Assembly (NCBI GenBank): GCA_964195405.1
Contig: CAXMPK010000267.1
Coordinates: 6,982-70,981 of the forward strand
Direction of reading: 5' to 3'
DNA length: 64,000 bases
DNA from: CAXMPK01 sp964195405
GTDB lineage: Bacteria; Actinomycetota; Acidimicrobiia; Spongiisociales; ZC4RG35
The translations under genes were made by a program, and so were the position numbers. Below, one piece after another: positions 8,867 to 17,245 of the stretch; within the stretch, counting starts at the first letter, position 1; every line of letters begins with the position of its first letter. The notes under the pieces are model-generated. The model saw only the letters and a list, made by a program, of their open reading frames with translations. It searched no databases and was not told where the DNA came from.

Positions 8867-9328
8867 GTGGACTCCGCGCCCGACTCTCTTGGCCCCTCGG
8901 TCGATGTCGCGCTGCTGGCTGATGCGGTCCAGGCCGTGCGCGGCAAGCTCTTCATTCTTGGTGGGGGATGGGACACACTCTGGGTACACAGGTTTCCGGC
9001 GCGTCACCCCAGCCTGGCGATAGGCCTGCGGTTGCGTGTGCCCGTGTCGTGGGCAAAAGAGGAGCTGAAGCTCTCTGTCGAGCTGCAAGATGCGGACGGT
9101 CACCCCCTGTTGCCACGTCCTCTCTCACACGACATCAAGCTGCCCACGCAGTCTCAACACCCGCCAAACGCTACCGACTTCGGGTTGATCCGATCTTTCA
9201 CCTTCAACAACCTCATGTTCGAGCGAGAGGACGCATATTCGTTTGTCATCTCGGTCGATGGGGAGCCTGTCTCGCGACTCAGATTCACCGTGCGTGCCCG
9301 ACGCCCCAAGACCGTGGAAACCGAGTAG
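8867..9328 (+). CDS. DUF6941 family protein
   Basis: 153 residues from GTG 8867. The signature VALLADAVQAVRGKLFILGG and the later FTFNNLMFEREDAYSFVISVDG match the small DUF6941 family, predicted all-beta cytoplasmic proteins of unknown function. A longer frame extends to 8765 but overlaps ino1 on the other strand and lacks conserved sequence. It diverges from ino1. Confidence 0.75.
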   Translation: MDSAPDSLGPSVDVALLADAVQAVRGKLFILGGGWDTLWVHRFPARHPSLAIGLRLRVPVSWAKEELKLSVELQDADGHPLLPRPLSHDIKLPTQSQHPPNATDFGLIRSFTFNNLMFEREDAYSFVISVDGEPVSRLRFTVRARRPKTVETE

Positions 9329-9440
9329 CGGCCTGCGCCCCCACCGGGGGTTGTTGGCATAACGTGAACACCCGCATAGCCTTCTAGCCCTCAGGGACGA
9401 CCAGGTCCGTCCCATCTCCCCATCTGCCCACGGAGGCTTC

Positions 9441-10073
9441 ATGCCGCCCAGGACTACTACCCAACTACTCGTGCTCGTCGTCACCGCATCAATTGGTGTG
9501 GCCGGCATCCTGCCTGCTGCTCCGGTTCAGGCCTCTCCCGAGCGACCGCCGTTTGAGATCAGTTTTCCTCAGGAGACCGAAAAAACAAGCTTCAACAACG
9601 ACTGGGGCGCTCTCCGCTCCGGTGGTCGCCGTCATGGTGGCAACGACCTGATGGCAACCGCCAAGATGACCGAGGTGTATGCCTTCGCCGACGGTGTTGT
9701 GGCCAAGATCAGCGAACGAGGTCGACCCGGCCGGTACCTCTCGATCGAGCACGCGGATGGATGGGTGAGTCTCTATGTCCACCTGAACGATGACAACATC
9801 GGTACCGACGACGGCAAAGCCGATTGGTCTCTGACCTTCGCGCCGGGTATCGAAGAAGGTGCAGAGGTCAAGGCCGGCCAGGTGATCGCTTGGGCTGGTG
9901 ATTCTGGGAATGCCGAAGGCACCGGTCCCCACACCCATTTCGAGCTGAGCCACGACGGTCACGCGATCAATCCCTATTTCGCCCTGGAAGAAGCATTCGT
10001 CCGAGATCAACAAACGTTTCTCTTCAAACAACGGGTTGTCGACAGAGGCTTTGGGCTCTATGGGATCACTTGA
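9441..10073 (+). CDS. Secreted M23 family metallopeptidase
   Basis: A signal peptide (hydrophobic residues 8-25, cleavage near VQASPE) precedes an M23 zinc endopeptidase domain. Zinc ligands are H65 and D69 in RRHGGNDLM and the HxH motif in GPHTHFELSHDG. The active-site LYVHL is also present. It likely cleaves peptidoglycan cross-links outside the cell. There is no LysM or other binding module. AGG in the GGAGG-like leader sits about 7 nt before the ATG. The last 16 bp overlap the convergent gene. Confidence 0.88.
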   Translation: MPPRTTTQLLVLVVTASIGVAGILPAAPVQASPERPPFEISFPQETEKTSFNNDWGALRSGGRRHGGNDLMATAKMTEVYAFADGVVAKISERGRPGRYLSIEHADGWVSLYVHLNDDNIGTDDGKADWSLTFAPGIEEGAEVKAGQVIAWAGDSGNAEGTGPHTHFELSHDGHAINPYFALEEAFVRDQQTFLFKQRVVDRGFGLYGIT

Positions 10074-10498
10074 GCGTCATCTAGCCGGACAATCGTCTCG
10101 ACAAAGTTGGGGTCTGCCGGGTCAACTATCGCTACCTCTTTTGCCTCTGTTTTGGGTGGTTGGTTGTCGGTGACCCAAATCACCCGGGTGACACCGGATG
10201 ACGTGCTCGCCCTCGACCAAGCGGCCAAGATGTCGTCGGGTTCGTCGATGAACGCACGCTCTCGCTCATCCAACGCCGCTTCACTGATGAGGATGGCTGT
10301 AAAACAGCTGGTGGCGGCTGCCTCAATGTGACTTTCATCGGAGACGTCGCCAAGAGCGACCTTGAAACCCCTAGCCTTCATCCTTCCGGTCACCTGTTCG
10401 TCTGAGACGAAAACGCGGATTTCCCGGTTGGGTTCTGCGAGACCCTCCAGAATCGCCTCACCTGAGTCGGTGTCGGCTCCGACCACTATCACTGGCAT
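10058..10498 (-). CDS. Small Rossmann-fold NAD(P)-binding protein
   Basis: 146 residues beginning MPVIVVGADTDSGEAILEGL, a G-x-D-x-x-S-G nucleotide-binding loop like NmrA/TrkA-N proteins. It is followed by alternating beta-strands and helices (FKVALGDVSDESHIEAAATS, RVIWVTDNQ). It is much shorter than SDR enzymes and has no catalytic Tyr-Lys pair, so it is more likely a sensor or an uncharacterised binding protein than an oxidoreductase. The start at 10498 is chosen for the conserved beta-strand. Confidence 0.65.
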   Translation of the reverse strand: MPVIVVGADTDSGEAILEGLAEPNREIRVFVSDEQVTGRMKARGFKVALGDVSDESHIEAAATSCFTAILISEAALDERERAFIDEPDDILAAWSRASTSSGVTRVIWVTDNQPPKTEAKEVAIVDPADPNFVETIVRLDDAQVIP

Positions 10499-10659
10499 GC
10501 CCAGAAACCTAGTGGACACAGTGGCTTTCTCCTGCGCGTGAAGTGGGTTACAATTGCACTACGCGGATAGTGGAAATTCTTCACTGTCCTGAGCCGTTGG
10601 CAACATCGGAAGACAGATTTCTCGTTGAAGTGACGGTTTCTAATAATGAAGGGCATGAA

Positions 10660-12069
10660 GTGGCCACAGTCGATATTGATCTAGGCGGGTACCAACTCGG
10701 TTGGCACGACGAGGTAAAACTTGCTTTTGAGCCCCGCAAAGGCTTGGACGAAGACGTCATCAAGGAAATGTCCACGATGAAGGGGGAGCCGGAGTGGATG
10801 CTCGATTTCAGACTCAAGGCTTACAAGCGCTTCCTCGCCAAGCCGATGCCACAGTGGGGTGGCGGCGGGCTGCTCGACACCATCGACTTCGACAATATCT
10901 ACTACTACGTCAAGCCCGAAGGTGAGCAGCAGAAGGACTGGGACATGGTTCCCGAGTCCATCAAGGAGACTTACGAGAAGCTTGGCATCCCCCAGGCGGA
11001 GCGTAAGTACCTGGCCGGAGTAACCGCGCAATACGAGTCAGAAGTTGTCTACCACCGCAATCGTGAGGACCTCGAAGAACTCGGTGTGCTATTCACAGAC
11101 ATGGACACCGCGGTTCGCGAATACCCCGAAATCGTCCAGGAGTATCTCGGGACGATCATCCCGCCCAACGACAACAAGTTTGCTGCCCTCAACTCGTCTG
11201 TCTGGTCGGGAGGCTCGTTCATATACGTGCCACCAGGAGTGCACGTCGATCAGCCGCTCCAGGCCTACTTTCGGATCAACTCCGAGAACATGGGTCAATT
11301 CGAGCGAACCCTGATCATCGTCGACGAAGGCGCGTATGTTCATTACGTCGAAGGATGCTCTGCTCCGACTTGGTCCACGGATTCTCTGCACAGCGCGGTA
11401 GTCGAAATCATCGTCAAGGAAGGTGGCCGTTGCCGGTACACCACCATCCAGAACTGGTCGAACAACGTCTTCAACTTGGTCACCAAGCGAGCTGCTGCCT
11501 ATCGCAACGCCACCATGGAATGGGTCGACGGAAACCTCGGTTCCAAACTCACCATGAAGTACCCGGCGGTGTGGCTCATGGAGCCCGGTGCTCACGGAGA
11601 AGTGCTGTCCATCGCCTTCGCCGGTGAGGGTCAGCACCAAGATGCCGGAGCCAAAATCGTCCATGTCGCACCCGACACCACCTCGACGATCGTCTCCAAG
11701 TCAATCGCCAAGGGTGGAGGCCGGTCGGGGTATCGCGGTCTTGTCCGAGTCGAACCGGGCGCGGAGAACGCTAAGAGCTTCGTTCGATGCGATGCCTTGA
11801 TTCTCGACGACGACAGTCGATCCGATACCTATCCGTACATGGAAATCGAGGAGAACGACGCCGAGATTGGCCACGAGGCGACCGTCTCCAAAGTCGGTGA
11901 AGACCAGTTGTTTTATCTGATGTCAAGGGGTCTCACCGAAGATCAGGCGACCTCGATGGTGGTGGCCGGTTTCATCGAGCCCATCATCAAAGAGCTGCCT
12001 ATGGAATACGCCGTTGAGATGAACCGTCTCATCGAACTCAACATGTTGGCGGCTGGAGCAGTCGGCTAG
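10660..12069 (+). CDS. sufB: Fe-S cluster assembly scaffold SufB
   Basis: Scaffold subunit of the SUF machinery. Clear family blocks are GEPEWMLDFRLKAYKRF, FDNIYYYVKP, RKYLAGVTAQYESEVVYH, FAALNSSVWSGGSFIYVPPG and SRSDTYPYMEIEENDAEIGH, ending YAVEMNRLIELNM. An open frame extends to GTG 10543. However, SufB proteins of this type begin only a few residues before the GGYQLGWHDE block, so GTG 10660, preceded by GAAGGG, is the better start. No sufC, sufD, sufS or sufU is adjacent, which is unusual. A SufR-like regulator and mrp lie at 42.7-44.6 kb. Confidence 0.92.
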   Translation: MATVDIDLGGYQLGWHDEVKLAFEPRKGLDEDVIKEMSTMKGEPEWMLDFRLKAYKRFLAKPMPQWGGGGLLDTIDFDNIYYYVKPEGEQQKDWDMVPESIKETYEKLGIPQAERKYLAGVTAQYESEVVYHRNREDLEELGVLFTDMDTAVREYPEIVQEYLGTIIPPNDNKFAALNSSVWSGGSFIYVPPGVHVDQPLQAYFRINSENMGQFERTLIIVDEGAYVHYVEGCSAPTWSTDSLHSAVVEIIVKEGGRCRYTTIQNWSNNVFNLVTKRAAAYRNATMEWVDGNLGSKLTMKYPAVWLMEPGAHGEVLSIAFAGEGQHQDAGAKIVHVAPDTTSTIVSKSIAKGGGRSGYRGLVRVEPGAENAKSFVRCDALILDDDSRSDTYPYMEIEENDAEIGHEATVSKVGEDQLFYLMSRGLTEDQATSMVVAGFIEPIIKELPMEYAVEMNRLIELNMLAAGAVG

Positions 12070-12089
12070 ACGCCAAGTCTCCGCGCTTC

Positions 12090-12591
12090 TTAGCACCTAT
12101 CGGTTCCAGCAACCGTCCGGCAATGGAAACCTGACGTATTCGAGTACTCGGGGTCATCGTCCTCTGCCCCTTCCGGAAGATCGCCGATCGGGATGATGCT
12201 TTCGATGGGGTAGTCGTTGTCGAATAAGGACTCGAAGACGGCCATCACCGCTCGTGAATGCTCGGAATGAACAACGATCTCACCGCTAAGGGCTGTGTCG
12301 TCGAAGCCGATATAAGTCACGGTCGCAGGCGTCGAGGTCTTCTGGTTCAACCGGACAACCCGGATGCCAAGAATGGCCAAGACGATCCTGTTCGACGTTA
12401 TCGATGGAGCCTTCGAATGTGGGAGTCGACGCGGTAGCGGATGGTGTCGTGGAGGCCGGTGTCGTAGGGCCGGGTGCTGTGGAAGCAGGACTCGTGGTCG
12501 TGGTCTCGGTTACAGATCCGGTGCAGGCCGCCAACACCAGCAATAGGACAATTCCCCGCCTTGGTTCAGACGTTGCTTCGGCCCACCACAA
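12090..12591 (-). pseudogene. Frameshifted and 3'-truncated M15-like (D-Ala-D-Ala carboxypeptidase-like) lipoprotein
   Basis: Frame one begins near TTG 12591 with a lipoprotein signal (RRGIVLLLVLAACTGS) and a Thr/Pro-rich linker, and continues to GHSWHPGCPVEPEDL. The conserved continuation is in another frame: TPATVTYIGFDDTALSGEIV, then FPIESIIPIGDLPE and NTSGFHCRTVAGTDR. It stops where intact M15-like proteins go on to a W-S-x-H-A-Y-G zinc motif. So the gene has a frameshift near 12330-12350 and has lost its catalytic C-terminus, which abuts the sufB end. This is read from the sequence; the family name is from memory of these motifs. Confidence 0.7.
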
Positions 12592-12832
12592 AACCGAGAA
12601 GGAGTCCACCGGCGGCCGCCCATACCAGGGAGAAGTCGTCGCCTGTCGAATAGATAGGAGGTCCCCCGGCAATACGAAAGATGGCGGAGGCTGCGATACC
12701 ACCTATGACGCCCATGAGGATCATCCCAAAGAGGCTGTTGGCACTGGCTAGAAGACCTCCGATGAGCCCGCCGATCGCGCCGACCCCGCCGACGATCAGC
12801 ATTGATTGAATAGTGGAAGCTTCGAGGAACAT
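12566..12832 (-). CDS. Small GlsB/YeaQ/YmgE-like membrane protein
   Basis: 88 residues with three glycine-rich hydrophobic segments (GGVGAIGGLIGGLLA, FGMILMGVIGGIAASAIF, WAAAGGLLLGFVVGR), the pattern of the GlsB/YeaQ/YmgE transglycosylase-associated family often induced in stress. The 3' end overlaps the start of the broken lipoprotein gene by about 26 bp. Confidence 0.65.
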   Translation of the reverse strand: MFLEASTIQSMLIVGGVGAIGGLIGGLLASANSLFGMILMGVIGGIAASAIFRIAGGPPIYSTGDDFSLVWAAAGGLLLGFVVGRSNV

Positions 12833-13131
12833 GACGACAGGCTACCCGACCCACAATGGCTGCAAGGAAAGACTGAAAAAGGCCGACAGTCATCGCTTGG
12901 GAACAGAACAGACGTTCTTAGGTCACGACCAGCATCCGACTCAAGAGAACCTCCAATCGAGATGCCGGTTCGCCACGTCACGGGTCTTCCGCTCCTAGTA
13001 GATTGGCTGTGGAGTCGGGTCTCCCGATACTTCGGCGTCACCGGTGCTCTCATCGAAGACGTGATTCAGTCGGCTGAGGAGTGCCCCGGTGAGTGCAATA
13101 ATGATTGAGCCCTACAGCGAGGATGCGGCTC
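12833..13131. other. 299 bp gap, no recognised feature
   Basis: I see no gene, RNA or strong hairpin here. Reading frames on either strand show no conserved motif or ribosome-binding site. The right end contains a GAGG-type Shine-Dalgarno for the double-HTH gene. Confidence 0.5.
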
Positions 13132-13446
13132 ATGGATGAAGCCCGACTACGTCCGCTGGAGAGAACCATTCTTCGGCTCCAAGGACAGGGGATGTCGACG
13201 TCGGAGATCGGACGACGTATCGGCAAACGCCCTGGCACCGTACGTCGAATCATCATCATGATCGACTACAAGAAACACCTCGAAGATGCACCGAAGTCCA
13301 CTCGAGGCAATACAACTCCTTTGGAAACTGTCGTGCTTCGTCTCAGAGCGAGTGGCGAGAACTACGGCGCAATCGGTGTTCGGCTCGGTCGTAGCGGCGC
13401 CCACATCCGCAGGATCGAGTCCTACGCCTTGCTTAAATCCTCATAG
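13132..13446 (+). CDS. Small protein with two tandem helix-turn-helix repeats
   Basis: 104 residues consisting of two similar HTH units about 55 residues apart. The first is RPLERTILRLQGQGMSTSEI plus GRRIGKRPGTVRRI. The second is TPLETVVLRLRASGENYGAI plus GVRLGRSGAHIRRI. Each resembles sigma-70 region 4 or LuxR HTHs. Together they would present two DNA-binding surfaces with no sensor domain. ATG 13132 follows GAGG with 9 nt spacing; TTG at 13105 and ATG at 13123 are less likely. I do not recognise the family. Confidence 0.6.
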   Translation: MDEARLRPLERTILRLQGQGMSTSEIGRRIGKRPGTVRRIIIMIDYKKHLEDAPKSTRGNTTPLETVVLRLRASGENYGAIGVRLGRSGAHIRRIESYALLKSS

Positions 13447-13550
13447 TTCTGTGTGCGATTTGAGCCCCTGCCCAGCCCTCTAGCCGCCGTTGGACACGTT
13501 TCTTGAAGGTGTGACCAAAGCATGGAAGCGGACCAGACCGGCGCCCTGAG

Positions 13551-14075
13551 TCAAATCTGAGGTCCGGGTGCGAGACCTCGATATGCGCCCCGGAAGTAGA
13601 CGAGGGGATCTTTCAAGTCGGACAGTTCGACGGCGTCGACGACACCGACCAACACTCCCGAGTTTCCACTCTCCACACGGGATTCAAATGAGCAAAGCAG
13701 TCGGTCAGGGAGCTCGTCGAGTAGCGGACCCCATTTCGACGGCGTTGTGTTCGTGCTGGCGAATAAGCCTCCAGGGCTAGGACGAAGCCCGGCAAAAACC
13801 TCCGCCAAACCTGTGTCCTCGACGTCACAGACATGTACGACGAATCGCTCGGTCTGAGCCGATACGTCCCAGAGATCGGAGTTAGGTCCGACGACCGCGT
13901 GCACCCGGCCCGGTTCGCCCTCAGCAACGAACAACGACGAGACGGTGAGCCCTACCCTTCCAGCTCCTTCGCCCGACGTGATGATGGTCACCGGGTTGGC
14001 CAGACGTCCCCGGAAACGTCGGACCGGGTCACGGTCCTCGGGAAGGTCGGCGAACGGGTGCTCAGTGTGGATCAC
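13551..14075 (-). CDS. Flavin reductase-like FMN-binding protein
   Basis: 174 residues from GTG 14075. FRGRLANPVTIITSGEGAGR, GLTVSSLFVAEGEPG and FVVHVCDVEDTGLAEVFAGL match the flavin-reductase-like split-barrel family, in which FMN is bound by the T-x-x-S segment. A longer frame reaches 14213 but overlaps the next gene upstream and shows no conservation. It may share a transcript with the upstream 75-residue protein (17 nt gap). The electron partner is unknown. Confidence 0.72.
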   Translation of the reverse strand: MIHTEHPFADLPEDRDPVRRFRGRLANPVTIITSGEGAGRVGLTVSSLFVAEGEPGRVHAVVGPNSDLWDVSAQTERFVVHVCDVEDTGLAEVFAGLRPSPGGLFASTNTTPSKWGPLLDELPDRLLCSFESRVESGNSGVLVGVVDAVELSDLKDPLVYFRGAYRGLAPGPQI

Positions 14076-14092
14076 GAGGACGGTTGGTCGGC

Positions 14093-14320
14093 TTAGACGA
14101 TTTCGGCTTCTTGAATCTGGTCGAGGCTGTACGACCTCAACGCTCTCAACTCGTCGCTGGTGTCTAAGACCAGGAGCGACACTTCGAGAACACTTTCCGG
14201 GCTTTGAAACCAAGCCGACGAGTAGCCGACAACTCTGCCCGTAACCTTCTCCTCATCTGCGCCGCGTACTCGAACCGTGAGCCGGTAGTAGCTGCCTACC
14301 TCGAAGTCCTCAATGTTCAT
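14093..14320 (-). CDS. Hypothetical 75-residue acidic beta-rich protein
   Basis: Starting at ATG 14320 (MNIEDFEVGSYYRLTVRVRG), the sequence alternates short hydrophobic strands with charged turns (VTGRVVGYSSAWFQSP, VLEVSLLVLD), as in a small beta-barrel. I recognise no family. It lies 17 nt upstream of the flavin reductase-like gene and probably accompanies it. There is no strong Shine-Dalgarno. Confidence 0.45.
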   Translation of the reverse strand: MNIEDFEVGSYYRLTVRVRGADEEKVTGRVVGYSSAWFQSPESVLEVSLLVLDTSDELRALRSYSLDQIQEAEIV

Positions 14321-14483
14321 TTGCTCAGCATACGAGCCACGAGCAGCGCTGCACTCGGGGAAAGAAGAACAACACGACTCACGATCAACCTCCAGTGCAG
14401 CCTGACCTCGGTTCCCCACAGACATTCCCACATGACGGCACTCATGCGGGGCTGGTTCGACCTATTTCTTCTAGGGTTATGGG

Positions 14484-14786
14484 GTGGCGGATTTGGTCAT
14501 TCAGTTCACCGAAGTTCTTTGGGAGTACCAAGGCGAGGCACCCTGGGTGTTCATAACTCTCCCCGCGGAAGACGCTGAAGAAGTCGAGGCACGGGTACCA
14601 GAACGTGCCGGTTTCGGTTCGGTCAGGGTGGATGTGGTCATTGGTGAAAGTCGATGGCAGACCTCAGTTTTCCCCGACAAGGGTTCGGGATCATTTGTGC
14701 TCCCAGTCAAGAGAGCTATCCGAGAACAGGAGGGTCTAGCTCCAGGTGATACCGCCTGTGTGACACTTCACATCGACGTCGATTGA
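14484..14786 (+). CDS. DUF1905 domain protein
   Basis: 100 residues from GTG 14484. The sequence VLWEYQGEAPWVFITLPAED, GFGSVRVDVVIGESRWQTSV, FPDKGSGSFVLPVKRAIRE and LAPGDTACVTLHID covers the whole DUF1905 beta-barrel, which also occurs in AbrB-like and YdeI-associated proteins. The molecular function is unknown. It is a single-gene unit. Confidence 0.8.
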   Translation: MADLVIQFTEVLWEYQGEAPWVFITLPAEDAEEVEARVPERAGFGSVRVDVVIGESRWQTSVFPDKGSGSFVLPVKRAIREQEGLAPGDTACVTLHIDVD

Positions 14787-14843
14787 AGCGACAAGTCGGA
14801 GCGATAAGCCGGGGACTCTCGCCTCGGCTCTGACGTTGAGTGG

Positions 14844-15317
14844 CTAGAGGGAGATTCGGCCTGATTCGAAGACAAAGTCTCCTATGTTCTTCTCGATTGA
14901 GTGCCGAAGGTCGATCAGGTCGAGGAATTTCGCCGGAGTGTCGCATTCGATCAGAGGCGCTTTGCCGACGAGGTACGCCTCGGATGCCTCTCGAAGTTCA
15001 TCTGGCGTTAGACCGCCCGGACGAGGAAAACCCTCAGGGAGCGGAGTCACCGAGGGTCGCTCCGTGTTGACTTTTGGATTGTGTGACGAGAAATACGGGT
15101 TCGTCTTTTCCGACTTCAGGGGCGGCGGGGATAGAGAGCGACGAGACATTAATTCGAACACTTTCTGTGCTTCTTGGGCCGTCCAGCCTGGTCCTGGGTG
15201 ACCAACGTTGTGATCATCTCTACTCCGACTCCTTATATCGGCCCAGTTGATATCGACCCTGCTGCGTCGATCCTTATAGGTCGGAAGTCCATACTGACGG
15301 GAGAGATGGAGAATCAT
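14844..15317 (-). CDS. Hypothetical protein, 157 aa
   Basis: Unrecognised. The N-terminal half is basic (KDRRSRVDINWADIRSRSRD) and includes a helix GWTAQEAQKVFELM. The middle is Pro-rich. The C-terminal part GLTPDELREASEAYLVGKAP and LDLIDLRHSIEKNI is predicted helical. No signal peptide or membrane segment. It lies between the DUF1905 gene and the divergent two-component operon. Reading-frame quality supports a gene, but it could be lineage-specific. Confidence 0.45.
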   Translation of the reverse strand: MILHLSRQYGLPTYKDRRSRVDINWADIRSRSRDDHNVGHPGPGWTAQEAQKVFELMSRRSLSPPPLKSEKTNPYFSSHNPKVNTERPSVTPLPEGFPRPGGLTPDELREASEAYLVGKAPLIECDTPAKFLDLIDLRHSIEKNIGDFVFESGRISL

Positions 15318-15362
15318 GGTTTATTCATCCGTTAACTCCGTTTATCTAGGTTTCGAGGGAAC

Positions 15363-16037
15363 GTGCGTTTACTGATTGTTGAAGATGAGCCAGATCTTGC
15401 CGAGGCAATCGCCCGCGGCTTGCGTCGCGATGGCCATGCAGTTGACGTCGCCCTGACGGCAACCGACGCCAACATCAAGCTGCGTTCGGCCGGATACGAC
15501 CTGGTTTGTCTTGATTGGACTCTGCCCGACGGGTCCGGACTCGAATTGTGCCGTGAGTTGATATCCGGCGAGTTGCCCACCCTGGAAGGGGATCGACCCC
15601 GGATATTGATGTTGACTGCGCGCGATGATGTGCAAGACCGTGTTGCAGGTCTCGATTCGGGCGCCGACGACTACCTGGTCAAGCCGTTCGCTATGGCCGA
15701 ACTGGCGGCGAGAGTGCGTGTGCTGCTCAGACGGGAGACCGACACCGACCCGGTCCTGAAAGTTGGCCCGCTTCGTCTCGACGATGCTCGCTTTATCGCA
15801 GAGCGAGATGGCGAGAAACTTGATCTGACCGCCAAAGAATTCGCCCTTCTCCAATACTTCATGGCCAATGCCGGGATCGTCATGGGTCAAGAACACCTGC
15901 TCGAACACGTCTGGGATGAGATGACAGAACCTCTAACGAACGTGGTAAGGGTGACAGTTAGCAACCTTCGTAAGAAGCTTGGCGAACCGCAGCTGATCAC
16001 GACTGTTGCTGGTCGCGGTTACAAGTTGGACGAGTAG
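15363..16037 (+). CDS. OmpR/PhoB-family response regulator (MprA-like)
   Basis: 224 residues from GTG 15363 with AGGGA just upstream. The receiver domain has the acidic pair ED (residues 7-8), phospho-acceptor D51 in VCLDWTLPDG, LTARD and K in YLVKPF. The C-terminal winged helix shows LTAKEFALLQYFM, VVRVTVSNLRKKLG and TVAGRGYKLDE. It is followed at once by its kinase gene and then an HtrA protease, the order of mycobacterial mprA-mprB-pepD, which suggests an envelope-stress regulator. Confidence 0.93.
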   Translation: MRLLIVEDEPDLAEAIARGLRRDGHAVDVALTATDANIKLRSAGYDLVCLDWTLPDGSGLELCRELISGELPTLEGDRPRILMLTARDDVQDRVAGLDSGADDYLVKPFAMAELAARVRVLLRRETDTDPVLKVGPLRLDDARFIAERDGEKLDLTAKEFALLQYFMANAGIVMGQEHLLEHVWDEMTEPLTNVVRVTVSNLRKKLGEPQLITTVAGRGYKLDE

Positions 16038-17185
16038 TGGCTAGCTGGCAATCGATCAGGTTTCGGCTTTCGGTCCAATATTCAGCTGTGGTGTTCGGAC
16101 TCGGCGGCGCAATTCTTGGTCTGGTCTTCTGGGCGTTGCAACGAGACCTGCGGTCGCAAACCATGATGGCTCACATTCAGACCGGTCAGCGGGTTGTGCT
16201 CAGCGACGGGGAGCTTGTGATCATGCCTGAGTTCAAGGAGATCGAGGTCCGAGCCATCGAGTCGATCTACAACGAGGTGGTCCTGAACGAGGTCGCCCGT
16301 TTCACCCTCATCGCTCTTGTGGCCCTTTTTCTTCTCAGCCTTGTCGTGGGTTGGATCATGTCCGGTCGGGTCCTGAAACCGGTCGAAGAGATCACTTCGG
16401 TGGCGCGGGAGATCCAGGCTTCGGATCTGTCACGGCGGATTGCACTCGAGGGGCCGGATGACGAGCTGACTCGACTCGCCAACACCTTCGACGGCATGCT
16501 CGACCGGCTCGACAACGCGTTTGCCAGCCAGCGGCAGTTTCTGGCCGACACTTCTCATGACCTGCGGACACCTCTCGCTGTGATCCAGGCCAATGTGGAG
16601 CTTGCCGCCGACGATCCCAACGCTTCGCTCGACGAGTGGGAGGAGGCGGGAGGCATCGTACGTCGCAACACGGAGAAGATGTCGAAGATGATCGATGGTC
16701 TGCTCGCTGCTGCCAGATTGCAAACGGGAAAAGCTCAGTCTGTCTCATTGGATCTTGCTGAGATGGTGGAAGCGAAGGCCACCGATTTCAGCCCGGTAGT
16801 CGCCGATCGCGGGGTCACTTTTAGCGCAATAACTACACCGGCGGTCGTTCAAGGCGTAGAGGTGCCTCTGGATCGCGCCTTGTCGAACCTTCTAGACAAC
16901 GCACAACGAGTGGCGCCGAAAGACTCGACGGTCAGGCTCGGCAGTGGGCTTGTCGAAGGCTGGGCTTGGATGGCTGTTCAAGATGAGGGTCCCGGCCTGC
17001 CACCCGAACCGGAGGATCGGATCGGATTAGGCCTTTCGATAGTCACTCAGATTGCCGAAGCACATGGTGGTGCGCTCGACTCCTATGCCGGTCACGATGA
17101 AAGAGGGACCACGATGGTGGTGTGGCTACCGACTGATGACGCAACGGACACCCATCCCAAGGCCAATCCCTTTACCAATGTTTAA
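16037..17185 (+). CDS. Sensor histidine kinase with HAMP domain (MprB-like)
   Basis: The GTG start overlaps the regulator stop by 1 nt. Two membrane segments (about residues 15-33 and 88-107) flank a short extracytoplasmic loop. HAMP follows at about 108-160. The H-box is FLADTSHDLRTPLAVIQANV with H174. The ATPase domain has the N-box LSNLLDNAQRVA, G1 DEGPGL and G2 GLGLSIV. The loop is only about 55 residues, so direct ligand sensing would be limited. Length (382 aa) is typical. Confidence 0.93.
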   Translation: MASWQSIRFRLSVQYSAVVFGLGGAILGLVFWALQRDLRSQTMMAHIQTGQRVVLSDGELVIMPEFKEIEVRAIESIYNEVVLNEVARFTLIALVALFLLSLVVGWIMSGRVLKPVEEITSVAREIQASDLSRRIALEGPDDELTRLANTFDGMLDRLDNAFASQRQFLADTSHDLRTPLAVIQANVELAADDPNASLDEWEEAGGIVRRNTEKMSKMIDGLLAAARLQTGKAQSVSLDLAEMVEAKATDFSPVVADRGVTFSAITTPAVVQGVEVPLDRALSNLLDNAQRVAPKDSTVRLGSGLVEGWAWMAVQDEGPGLPPEPEDRIGLGLSIVTQIAEAHGGALDSYAGHDERGTTMVVWLPTDDATDTHPKANPFTNV

Positions 17186-17198
17186 CGGAAGGTTTAGG
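17180..17198 (+). promoter_or_regulatory. Candidate response-regulator direct repeat upstream of htrA
   Basis: GTTTAAC (17180-17186) and GTTTAGG (17192-17198) are spaced 12 bp, close to one helical turn as OmpR-family regulators like. The element TTAACGGA occurs here and, inverted, at 15326-15335 upstream of the regulator gene, where further GTTTA-like repeats occur at 15319, 15331 and 15340. This is suggestive only. Confidence 0.25.
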
Positions 17199-17245
17199 GG
17201 GGTCTTATTGGTTGACTCCTACGCTGGCCTTGCCAGGAGGTCTAA

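Noticed and set aside
10543..10659. N-terminal extension of SufB from GTG 10543
   Set aside because: The added residues resemble no SufB N-terminus and the conserved region begins just after GTG 10660.
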